Source: Dentipellis sp. KUC8613
Taxonomy: Eukaryota > Basidiomycota > Agaricomycetes > Russulales > Hericiaceae
Assembly (NCBI GenBank): GCA_002286715.1
Contig: NSJX01000018.1
Span: 62,001-126,000 of the forward strand
Length of the DNA: 64,000 nucleotides
Direction: 5' to 3'
Shown here: one piece after another, positions 23,733 through 33,981 of the stretch
How the letters are laid out: each line of letters opens with the position of its first letter
Numbering within the stretch: position 1 is the first letter of the stretch
The notes under the pieces: model-generated
What the model saw: the letters and a program-made list of their open reading frames with translations, nothing else
Told to the model about the DNA's origin: nothing
Databases searched by the model: none
Made by a program: the position numbers and the translations under genes

Positions 23733-24932
23733 TGTGTTCTGTGGTCCGCCATGAGATGGTGCGTGGTTGATGGTCGGTCTGAGCAAGAGTCTCCGTCTGC
23801 GCCAGTCTGTCGGCCTGCGTGGAGCTCCAGTTCGTATCGTCCCCCGCCTTCGGCTATCTCTCTGCCCTGTTACTTCCTGTCCCCACGCCTCCTCTTCTTT
23901 CTTTCGTAACAACCCTCCAGCTGCCCTCGCCATTGTCCACAGCGTCCCCTACCACAACATCCACAACACACCACGTCCTTCCACTCGTCCGCCTCTCTCG
24001 CACCATTCGTTTTGCCGCCCACCCTGCAACGACTCAGACTGCCGCTCACGGGCCGCGTGCCGAACCGTCTCGACGAACTTCTCCACTTCCCATGGTTCTG
24101 ATCTGGCTGTGTTCCCCCCGCCAGGCACCCCGTATGCGATCAATTGTGGAGCCCCCACCAGTTCGCACCGTTTTGACTCTTTGCTTCGCCACTTCTCCCC
24201 ACCGCCTACCCCGCCCTGTGTCGTCAGTCCCCCGCGCCCCGCCCCCACCGCAAGCGTTTCCCCTGCGCGCCTCGTGTGCGCGCTCGCCATCCACAACTTG
24301 CCTCGGAGTCACACCACTGCCACCCCTCCACCTGTCGTCGTACATCCCGCCTCTCGTCCGACCAGCACAATTTCGAGATCAGCGACTGACACAATTTCAA
24401 ATTGCGTGCTGACCGGACCCGTCCCCGCGCACTGTTCGGCCGCGCTCTGATCGAACCTCCATATGCTGCTGTCCACCACGGGCGCCAAACCCACCGAGCG
24501 CGCAAATTTTACCCGACAGCCCTACGACAGCCTGCAGCCGCGCGCCAGGACGTCGAGCTGCGCCAGTCGACGACATCTACTGCATCGTACGTGTTGCCAA
24601 GCACCAGACGCGTCATTTGCTTCGTGCGAGCAATGTTCCCCTGGTGGGTGTTTAGAATGATGTCGTTCCATTTCTCGGAGTTGTGTCTTCAGGATATGCT
24701 TACACGTTATGTTATCGTCGTTGTTCGTGTGCAGAGACATTACCATAAGGATCTTGCATATTGATGCCGGGCCTTAGCCGCCAATGCACCGCAATTGTTG
24801 TCCACCACCGGATCCTTAGCCGACACGGCAGTGAAGGTATCCTCGGATGCCCACAGAGGACCATCGGAAGACGAACCTCCGTTCCTCAGGGCCGACTCGA
24901 GTAAGCGCGTCTGCCGGTAACATTCAATCTGC
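23733..24932. other. upstream region with a strong pyrimidine strand bias
   Basis: From about 23780 to 24450 the plus strand is very rich in C and T, which keeps a 227-codon frame open without any recognisable protein features. It is probably promoter or other noncoding DNA of the transporter. Confidence 0.4.
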
Positions 24933-25482
24933 CTATTTGGGGAGCTGAGCTGCATCCTCTATGTGTTTCATATCACGTAGCAACTTCGCGGAAGAATGTA
25001 CTGGTGCGTACCTTCCCCACAGTGTGGGGATGGGGAAATTGTACATCAGCAACCTGGGGAAAACTTGCGACGAATGTGGCCCCCTGCGGAGCGCGCCAGT
25101 TCCAGTAAGGGGCAATTTGCGTCGACGCCAATATCACCAACGAGGACGCCATGCGCTGCGTTGAGTCTACGGCGGGCCTCTCATCAACAAACACTTTAAC
25201 CTGCAACCTGAATTTGTCCTCGGAGTCTTCCTTTGGCAGACGACCAGCGCGCTCGTGCAAATCCAGAGCATGGTCGTGAGCCCTCTCGGCCCCGTATGTA
25301 TTGTTCTCAACTTGCTTTGCATTTCGAGGATCCGTTCACACGGAAGGCCCATACACAGTGCCCGACTCACACTTGTGAACCAATTGCGCTTTCTTGTCCT
25401 CGTTGCAAATCTCCATGTGCACGCTCGGCCAAGCGCAGCTAGCAAACGCTACAAACAGAACACGTAAATTAAAATAGAACAT
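24933..25482 (-). CDS. predicted small secreted protein, family unknown
   Basis: Hand-built gene of about 131 residues in three exons. It starts with a hydrophobic leader (MFYFNLRVLFVAFASCAW) that looks like a signal peptide. The mature part is charged: CNEDKKAQLVHKFENNTYGA, then AHDHALDLHERAGRLPKEDS, then FRLQVKVFVDERPAVDSTQR. It ends KLLRDMKHIEDAAQLPK with the stop at 24933-24935. Intron 1 (25311-25370) starts GTGAGT and intron 2 (25084-25147) ends GCAG; both keep one reading frame open. It has one Cys in the mature part and one N-glycosylation sequon (NNT). Secretion and even expression are inference, and alternative splicing at the second intron is possible. Confidence 0.4.
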
Positions 25483-28400
25483 ACGATCCCCCACCATCCC
25501 CGTATTGCATCGGAAATTTTTACATACCCAGCCCTATCTACACGGGCGTGCATAAGCCCCAAGGCTTCTCTCCAGGAACCTCGCCCGCACACTTCGAACT
25601 TCGAACGAATTCGTTCTGATAACCTTGCCCGGCGCGCTGGCCCGCACAACGAGGCGGACTCTTCACCGATCCTCGTCCCTCGCGCACCCAGGTCCCCAGC
25701 GCGCGTCCAGCCGCACGCAGCTATTAGGCTCGCCAATTGCCAATTCGCCCACTGCGGCCGGGGGTGTCATCTTCAAAGCGTGATGCCGCCCGCGACGACG
25801 CCACCGCCACAAGTGTACATTCCTCGGCATCGATTGGGCCCTCACCCCATTTTGGTCTTGCCCGATGGGTTACCATCGATAACGCGGCCTCGTTGCTACT
25901 TGTCGCTGGGCTGGAGGATGGTGGCAGCTCGCGGTGGTGGTGCATGCAGCTAGCTGCACGTCGTCATCGCGCGCACGCGTATCAGCGATTGATGCCGGCG
26001 GGATCCTCCTTCTGCCGCCCCGCATCGCGATATCGCGTCGCACGCATCGACGTGGGGTCGATATGGGGAAAGCTGGGGTATCAAGCTCGCGAAGGCGGCG
26101 GACGCAGTGTGTCCGTCAGTGCGAGCCGCCCGCGAATCGTGCAGATACCGGACGCCACCCGCGGGGACGGTCTACCGCGACGGCGCGAACAGCGAAGGTC
26201 CCGCCGGAACCCCCAAGGCGTACCGCGTACCGCGCACCGCATGGCGGCACGCACGATCGCCCAGCACGCCTCGGAGCCCGGGCCGCACGCCGCGCCGCCC
26301 AGACTGGCGAAAAACGGTGAAAAAGAAAAATTTCCATTGGAAAAGAGGGAGCTCCTCAAGGAGAATCGAACCCTCGAGGTGCGCGCGGCGGGCCCGGCGA
26401 GTGCGGGCACCCGGTATTGCGAACTTGGCCGGCGGGCTGGAGCGGCCTCCTGGTTCGTGTTTCAGGTCCCGAGGCGGGAGGTTTGACGGCGGCGGGGCGG
26501 GCGCATGAAAGAACAGTCGGGGCGCGCCGAGGGGTATGACGTCGAGGCGGCGGGAGGCTGTGCAGCCAGTGGGATGGCGCGCGAGCAGATGCAAGATGTC
26601 TTTTCTTGGAGTGCGGTGTTGCGACGTGAGCGGTTTGGTCGACTGAAACCGCGCGACCTCGGGCTCCATGGGTGACGTCGCCATTTGCGTTTTTTTGGGT
26701 GTCGCTGTGGTCTTCGATGAGGAGCTCGGGCTGGCGAAGGTGACATTTTTTGCATCTTCGGAGGTTCTACGTCAGTGCATTGCGGGCCCGATGTTTTTCG
26801 GAGTGTGCGCAATTTGGTGCGTATGTGGGCGCTGCAAATCCGGAGATGTCCAGTGTCAGACCATCTATGCCGTACCACCAGCTCTCGTACATGCACCCGG
26901 TGATGGACCATTGATTGTCAATGGTGTTGCTCTGATCGCGTGGTAATGACGAACCAATGCTTCTCGATAACTATCAGGACGATATAAGCGTGGGTCTTCG
27001 GAGCGGGAAGCTAAAGAGATGCGAATGTATGTCGCTACCTCAATCCGGACAGGTCGAAGACGCACCGGTGCCATTCAGTTCCTCAGTGCTTCTTGGCCCC
27101 CATGGGGTCTGTAAGGGGAGTCTGTGGGCATAGAAGGACCGTGAGCACTACTGACGCACGGCTGGGCTAATTTTGCAATCCACAAAGGAGCCAGGAGTGG
27201 TTTGAGGAATGCACTTCATCGGGTTCATCGTCTAGGAGCATTCATCTCGGGATAATATGCGGCATGTACGAACCGCCCAGCGATCACATCCATCTATGAA
27301 TCGAATCAGTATGCATTTTAACGTCATGAACAGAAGGTCTACCGACCTCAACAGAGTAAATTAGGCCCTATGTACGAACGTACCCGCCGCCCTACGGGCC
27401 ACCGGCCGATTGCGACTCGGGAGGACCCGATCGGGGGCAATTCGAAGATGTCAACGGGCTTACTTACATGCTGAACGTGAACGTCGACACAGAAGATGGC
27501 CCGGGTTCTAGATTGCTGATTCGCCACGCTTATCCACACAGAGGCCGGCCGCCATTCCTGCAAGACACGTTCCGGTTAGCGACAAGTTCTGCCTGAGAAG
27601 ACGAAGAGAATACCCAACGCATGGGGATGTCCAGACCACAGAAGCGCATCGAACTGGCTGCATGGCTGCATGGATCCCGAGGATCTGCGGATCGTCCTGC
27701 TTCGCCTTGGATAGATCCTCGGCTGCCAGCGTCCAAAGTCGGCTCTTCAGCTGCCAAAGTACAAACGCGGCAAGTTTGAAATTGGCAAACGTACGCTGCG
27801 CACTGTGGGTCATGGTCGAGGCGCACCGGGTGTAGATAGGGCACAGATAGAATGTGACGTTGATACAACCTGTCGAACAGGCTTTGTTCTCTCGCAGGCA
27901 TTACTGTAATGTCGGCATCACAGCCCTCTGCCTTGACAGCACACGCGCACGCAGATGGACACCTGAGTGTGCGCGCGCGAAGCTCGAACATGATGCCTGT
28001 GGCAGAGAAGCACCGTTGACGCCGGGGGGCTTTGTGCGGCCAGCAGCTACATCGAGACATTCGCTAGCTGATTCGTGTGCGATGTCAGTGTATGGGCGCG
28101 ACGGTCGGGGACTATCAAACATGCCTGGAACTGTGCGAGATGAAGTTTGATCAACTGCAGGCGCGCAAAGTATGCGGGTGCACCATTTTGAGACGCTTTC
28201 TGGAAATGCTCCGACGTACCAGGCGCCTAGTGGAGGCTGTCGGTGTCAGAGACGTGTTTGAGAGTATTGACGGGGTGATGATGAAGCGCTGGCTCTCGAA
28301 GCGGTACACGAGCGCCGTAGATGCCTGCTAGGAATGGCAAATGACATCGGATGCGTGGACGGCGAACTTCATCCAGATTGATTACTCGCCGTTGAAATGT

Positions 28401-28900
28401 GTATGGAAGCTGCGACCTTTAGATAGGCAGATTTTGACATTCTATATAGTCGGAATGAAGCCACGGAATGCTTTGAGCTCGAAGCAGCGGTGCGACCGAC
28501 CTATGCCTCTACTAGAAGCCGTGCAAGAGTCCGGACATGGTGGCAAGAGCCGCCGCTGCCAGTGCGAGGCGATTGCCGTGACACTGACAAGCTGAGGTGA
28601 CGGCTGTGACAACTTACACGTGACCGTGTTATATCCCGTGATCTTGGCGAAAATTCGAATTGACGCCGTCGACAGACAGCGAAGCCTTCCTGATTTCAAC
28701 GCTCTCGAAATCCCTCCAGAATCACCCAATCAAAAACACAATTCCATTCCGGGGACAGCCTCTAGTCAGCGATCCCTAAATTACAAGGAGTGTAGGAGCA
28801 TGGTACAAGCAGAATATTAGGAGAGGTTGGTGGTAGAAATACACGATTTGGATGCCCCAGAGTAGGAGGAAAGGGGAGGAGTGTGTTGTCTCAGAACATG
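25483..28900. other. 3.4-kb gene-poor stretch
   Basis: No gene that I can support. High-GC open frames overlap on both strands around 25740-26680. A minus-strand frame at 27508-27813 (AAFVLWQLKSRLWTLAAEDL) has some protein-like character but no start, splice partners or family match. A lone B-box-like AATCGAACCC (26364-26373, minus-strand sense) has no A box or acceptor partner. It may be regulatory or degraded DNA. Confidence 0.35.
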
Positions 28901-29428
28901 CTAGAGGCGCTGCGTCGGTCGCAAGCTCGGGTGAGAATTTAATTGGACATACGATGCACCAGTATAGGAACACCCATACGCGACCGAGGCGTCAGCGAGA
29001 GGGATATCGGCGGGCTCCCTCGCACAAGTGTTGGAGTAGCTCCAGAGGTCGTCGTTGAACAAGCCCTGCGGCCCGACGCTCGACGTAGCGCCCGATATAT
29101 CGCACGTCCCAAGGGCGTCGAAGAAGCCTGCTTCTGACGACTGGGTCATCCGGGCTCCGATCGCGCCCATTGCGATATCATCCGCGAACGAGAATGCATT
29201 GGTGAAGTATGTGGAGAATGCAGACTCGTCCGTGTCCGCGCGGTCCTTCCTCGTGTCCACCTGAGGTGGCAAAGTCAAAGCTGACGTGCCGTTGGGGTCG
29301 ATGTTCTCCTTGTTTCCCTCCGAGTCATAAAATTCGTGAGTAGTAGTGGTGGACTTCTTGAGACCGGACTGGGACTTGACGGTGGTGGCCATGGAGGATG
29401 AGGAAGAAGGACGAGGAGTGGCACCCAT
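28901..29428 (-). CDS. small KEN-motif protein, function unknown
   Basis: Single-exon frame of 175 residues starting at an ATG at 29428. The N-terminus is Ser/Thr-rich (MGATPRPSSSSSMATTV). It is followed by FYDSEGNKENIDPNGTSALT, which contains a KEN box, a degron read by APC/C-Cdh1 in known substrates. The middle is acidic and aromatic (ESAFSTYFTNAFSFADDIAM). No domain is recognised. The NKENIDP string occurs in various fungal nuclear and cell-cycle proteins, so a cell-cycle-limited protein is possible, but that is inference. The end may be altered by an unrecognised intron near the C-terminus. Confidence 0.5.
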   Translation of the reverse strand: MGATPRPSSSSSMATTVKSQSGLKKSTTTTHEFYDSEGNKENIDPNGTSALTLPPQVDTRKDRADTDESAFSTYFTNAFSFADDIAMGAIGARMTQSSEAGFFDALGTCDISGATSSVGPQGLFNDDLWSYSNTCAREPADIPLADASVAYGCSYTGASYVQLNSHPSLRPTQRL

Positions 29429-30153
29429 GGTCGGAGCTAGACCGGACGGTGACGCGACGTCGAAGGGAGCGTACGTATCTGAGAACGATTGACTGGGGTT
29501 ATTGGTGGGGATAGGGATGTGGGATGGGGGCGAAAGCCTGAAGAGCCGTCCAGATATATAGCGGTCTTGTAAGCGCCCGGCACTAGACCAGGCCTACCAA
29601 AGGCTTGTGGTAGTGCCACTGATCCGCTATTGCATCTGCGTCCCGTTGGTATGCTGCCAAGGCAATTGCAAAAGGGCGCAGCAGCACGTTGCTGGTTCGT
29701 GGACGAGACAACAGAGCCACCGAGCACGCACCTGTCCTTTGTTCGCTATACATATCTTGATTTGTCATATGCAACGAGCGGGTCACACTATACGGGCACA
29801 ATGAGAATCCGCACACCCTGCCTCGACAGTCTAACAATTCAGTAGTGATTCGGAGGCAACTCACGGCATTGAGGTGGCAGTTTCGATGAATCTGAGTTGT
29901 GTGCAGTCACATAGTATCTGACGACAAGCAAAGCAGAATGACCCCATCACAACGCAAAAAATACAATACCTCATGTTCCTCCGCGAAAATTGCGACCCTA
30001 TCTTGCGAATGGAAGAATTCAGCGTCGACGAAGTCATTTTGAAGACCTCGCTGAATACGGGCGCTTACGGAAGTAGTAAGTAGGAACCTGGAGGCCTCGC
30101 TAATTGCCGAACCACGCGTCCGCCTCTTGCCTTCTACCAGTTCATACGCCAGA
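29429..30153. other. divergent promoter region
   Basis: Lies between the KEN-motif gene (leftward) and SPO11 (rightward), so it probably carries both promoters. Nothing else recognised. Confidence 0.5.
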
Positions 30154-32322
30154 ATGTTTGCCGACGATTTGTTCGACAGTCCACCTTTGACGTTCACGAA
30201 GGATGATGCAGACACGCTCATCCCGTTTGATGACTCTGAAGAGGACGACTTTCTTGTCGACGACTTCTCATCGTCGCCAGAAGAGTCACCTCAGGCTACG
30301 CCACCGGAGTTCTTAGGCCTAGGGACAGAGGAAGCGGCTACTAGGTGCACTGCGTTCGATACATATCTAGACGACTCGGACGAAGAACCGGTTCCCACAA
30401 GCTACGAGTCGGAAGATGATTTCAATCTGGAGGAGTCCCCTGAGCCCGAGCCATTACCACCTAGGTTTGCGTTTTTCCTGAGAGCTGGTTTCGACGCATA
30501 TCCTGACTATATGCTACAGTGAAAACGATAAGGCTATCAAAGGAATTGAAAACCTTGTTATATCCTTCCTGACCCAGCTTTCAGTAGCCAACTCCAACAC
30601 AGAAACGGCTGAGGCCAAACATCTTTCTTCGGCGAACCGGATTGAGCTGTCTATCGCCGACAGAAGAAAGGCTCAAACCGAAGATGGGTGAGTGCCATGA
30701 AGATGCGTTATGCATACACGCTAGCTGAAAAGAAACAGAATCCAACCTGTTAGGACGCTCAAATTCCCTATGAATAGCAAGGGACCTAGTATCAAGCCAT
30801 TTGGTGAGGAGGTGCCATGTGCGCGTCCTATCGCAATGAATTTATATGTGGGACAGCTCAGCTTTTTCGCGTCGCTGATCTCGCACACGAGGCGTTGATC
30901 AAGGACACTCCTATGACGAAGAGGTCGGGATCTCTAATCTACGTATCTTCCCTAACTGACATCCGTTCTGATATGCAGGGATATGTATTATATGGACGTC
31001 CCTCTGTTCAAGTCACAAAGTGTAGTCGACCGGGTAATCTCTGCCAACTTATCTTGTCGTGCCTCTGTCCTAACGTATACACAGCTCGTCGACGATCTCG
31101 CTGCAACTATAGATGTGGGCCGAGCGGAGCTCAACATTGTGAGCCGAAACTATCTGGCTTCAAAGCTTACTCCTTACATCAGCCTAGCGCGCTTCCTCCA
31201 AAGGCCTTCTCTGCGGCTCTAGTCTCTGCATCCATTTGCTTGACGGACAGGCCATTCACGCAACGGATTCTGAGGTATGTCCTCTAGAATCAGCATAATC
31301 GCTTTCTCCACTGACCTATTATTCCCAGCCGATCCTCATTCCAGTGGCCGAAGATATCGAGCGCTTCGAGTTGAAGCGGGAAATCCAGTGGGTCCTTATA
31401 GTGGAGAAAGATGTGGGTATATGCGCTCTTACTTCGCCGCGGTGATTAGCTGACTGTCTTAGGCCGTGTTCCAAACGCTGTGCAGAGCGCAGTTGACTCG
31501 CATAGCCTCTCTACCTGGCCCCGGTATAATGATCACGGTATGCATCAGCCTGTCTCCCACATTTCTTGCTTACATTCTTTCTAGGGCAAAGGCTATCCAG
31601 ACCTTGCGACCCGACAGCTTGTTCGAACGCTTTCAGATAATTTACCCGAAAGGTCCGTTCCACCTCTCCAAACATAGACATGCATGTATGCAACCTGGCC
31701 TTTCAGCATTCCCATCTTGGCACTTGTCGATGGGGATGCTTTTGGCATCGACATCGCCTCAGTGTACAAGTTTGGCAGCCATGCATTGAGGCATGAGAAA
31801 GAGAAACTGGTCGCTGAAAGGGTGGAATGCATCGGCGTCTGGGCGAGCGAATTGCAAGAGTATGTGCATTATCGATATCTGCGAGCGTAGGCTAATATGA
31901 GTCTAGTTTCGGCATAGATAGAGATGCTATGCTCCCCATAACCAAAGCGGACGAGAAGAAGGTATGCTCGGTGACCGTGCGGTGATAATTTTGACTGCAT
32001 CTCGCTCCTGCAGGCGCGGACCATGCTTCGCCGATCCAATGATATGATGCCTCTGCGTTGGAAGCAAGAGCTCGCACGCATGCTCCACACTCGACGGAAG
32101 GCCGAGACGGAGATCCTGTCCACCATCAAGTCCAGTGCTTTCGACGAACCCTCCGAGTTCCCTGCCTTTGCTTCCTCTGAGCCGACATCCGTGATCGGGC
32201 ATCCTTTGGTGCGGTACTTGACGGCGAAGATCACTCAGCGTCTGGAGCTGCTCTCGGCATCTCTGCTGGCTCCCGATTCTCCTGTGTCGACGGACTCTGA
32301 CGAGGACTTGCTCTTTCCTTGA
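30154..32322 (+). CDS. SPO11: SPO11 meiotic DNA double-strand-break protein
   Basis: Topoisomerase VI A-type protein that makes the breaks starting meiotic recombination. The ATG at 30154 opens an acidic N-terminus (MFADDLFDSPPLTFTKDD). Splicing gives ENLVISFLTQLSVAN, then the catalytic block RDMYYMDVPLFKSQSVVDR, whose second Tyr aligns with the DNA-linking tyrosine. A Toprim fold follows: VLIVEKDAVFQTLCRAQL with the metal Glu, GKGYPDLATRQLVRTL, and ILALVDGDAFGIDIASVYKF with the DxD-type acidic pair. The C-terminus ends SDEDLLFP at the stop at 32320-32322. About ten short introns are needed, and each join restores the family sequence. All catalytic residues look intact, so the gene should be functional. 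Length is roughly 480 residues. Confidence 0.92.
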
Positions 32323-32547
32323 TTTGCTGGCCTTTTGCTCTTCTTGGTATCTTTGCTTCAGTCCTTCTGCTGGGTTAATTTCTCGTGCTGTCGGGGTCTG
32401 TAAAAGTCTACGTGTTTCGCAGCAGCTTCGTGGCATCGGCGCTCCATTTTCATAACCCACATGTAAATAGCAATCACAATGTTGTAGCATCAGATGTATA
32501 GCAATTGTATTGTCCGACTTGTCTGTGCTACTGTCCCTTACCGACCC

Positions 32548-33431
32548 TCATGCCTCCGAACTCACCAACTCATAACTTGGTGGAGGGTCAGCTGCCTCTA
32601 GATTGTGCTCCCGTTGCTGTAGCTGCAGGTCCTTCTGATGCAACAACATCTCTGAGTGAAGACTGGAGGACGTAGGCCGAGTAAGTGGAGATGTGCTGGA
32701 AGATGACGAGGATGCCGCAGCCCTCATCGGCGGAGTCGAGTGTAAGAGGTACTGGCTAGAACCTTCGTGTGATATGGATGAATGGCCCGCATATGACTGA
32801 GTGTATGTGTGGGACAGGGGAGGTCCTTGTGGCGAGGCAGGCGTGGGCGGCAGAGCCTTCATCGTTGAGGCCTCGATGGCAGCAGGGTGGGAAGGGGAAG
32901 TCGGAATTGCAGCGAAGACGCCGAGTGCGGGTGGCGGTGCACCGTTTCTCATGCGCATCTCGCTCGGAGCAGGAGCAGGATCGATGTCAGGGATGTCCCT
33001 GCGATTCCTAGACCTTTTTCTTCTCTTTCGTAGCTCGAAGCACACGAGGAGGAGGCCCAAAACACCAACGACTGTAACAAATATGCATTTAGCCCAGTTT
33101 CGAATGTGAGCTACGAACCGAGGACACGCACCTGCAGCAACGGCAATTCCAGCTATTGCACCTTTACTGAGACCCCCGTTATCTCCATTTTGATGGTGGC
33201 GGGGGGTGCAGCTTGGGGACGCGAGTCGAAACGCAGACGTCCTCGTGCTGGAGGCGTTGGTGATTACGATGGCTGAGTCGTCGCCATCGTCGTCGCTAAA
33301 ATTCGCGAGGATGATTAGTGAGAAACAGAAAGAGTGTATAGATAAGTCACTTACTCAGAGTCGTCGCAGAATCTGGCGAATACTGGCACCACGAGGACGA
33401 GGAGACTCCAGAGGAGTAGTGAGACAGACAT
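32548..33431 (-). CDS. type I membrane protein with a cytosolic PPxY tail
   Basis: Three exons. The start at 33431 gives a signal peptide (MSVSLLLWSLLVLVVPVFAR), then a short acidic and Ser/Thr-rich outside part. One transmembrane helix is built across an intron (GAIAGIAVAA to VVGVLGLLLVCF). A basic stop-transfer (RKRRKRSRNRR) and a tail of about 160 Ser/Pro-rich residues follow. Near the end is PPPSYE, a PPxY motif of the kind bound by WW domains of Nedd4/Rsp5 ubiquitin ligases. Single-pass proteins of this shape act as Rsp5 adaptors or as cell-wall sensors in yeasts; which applies here is unknown. Intron ends are GTAAGT...TTTTAG and GTGCGT...TTACAG. The gene is convergent with SPO11. Confidence 0.7.
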
Positions 33432-33776
33432 ACCGACGGCGGTTGGGGTTCCTCTTTGTCCTCAAAGAGTCTCAAGGAACCCCGTGAGAGATAATCGGTA
33501 TTCATATATAGACTCGCCTGGGAGAAACACTGTCTGCTGTTCGCCGCAGCAATCGAACGCTCACTGCCCGGCCTACCCGACCAGAATTGGCGGTTTCGTA
33601 CCAGACATCATGGGGATGCATCACGTATCAACCTATACACGGTGAGATCAGTGCAGAAGTCGGAATCGAAGCATACATTTGAGTCGAAAGCTGCCACGGT
33701 TTAGACACGGGCTGTAGGAGGAGAGGCATCGAAGGCCTTGGCACGGCGGGCACTGCACCCGCCGCACAAACGCCGC
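33432..33776. other. divergent promoter, left part
   Basis: Shared upstream region of the membrane protein (leftward) and CDC6 (rightward). No gene seen. Confidence 0.5.
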
Positions 33777-33847
33777 ACGCGTCGCGCACGTGACAGAACG
33801 CGACGCGTTGATTGCGATCACGTGGTGCGACGCGACGCGCGACGCGT
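33777..33847. promoter_or_regulatory. cluster of MluI cell-cycle boxes upstream of CDC6
   Basis: Three perfect ACGCGT palindromes at 33777-33782, 33803-33808 and 33842-33847, plus two CACGTG palindromes at 33787-33792 and 33819-33824, all within 71 bases. They sit 135-205 bases before the CDC6 ATG. ACGCGT is the binding site of the fungal MBF (Mbp1/Swi6, Cdc10) factor that drives G1/S genes, including cdc18/CDC6 in fission yeast. CACGTG is an E-box. The function here is inferred from the motif and the gene next to it. Confidence 0.65.
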
Positions 33848-33981
33848 TGACGATGATGGGGCGGAGTTCGAAAAGATAGGCGAGGTTATAATTTCCACGG
33901 TACTACGCGCTTGTTCTCTCATCTGCCCCAGGCGCACCTTGCACCGTCCGCAGTTCTTCTGTACATCTTCCGCTGCTCTTC

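Noticed and set aside
23767..24450. 227-codon plus-strand frame
   Set aside because: Open only because the strand is C/T-rich; the translation is Pro/Ser/Thr/Arg low-complexity.
26364..26373. Possible tRNA B box (minus strand)
   Set aside because: No A box at proper distance, poor T-stem and no matching acceptor stem, so not called as a tRNA.
25737..26684. Several overlapping frames of 130-250 codons on both strands
   Set aside because: Mutually overlapping, GC-driven, no motif and no consistent splice structure.
27508..27813. Minus-strand frame with protein-like sequence
   Set aside because: No supported start, splice partners or family; could be a gene fragment but I cannot support it.
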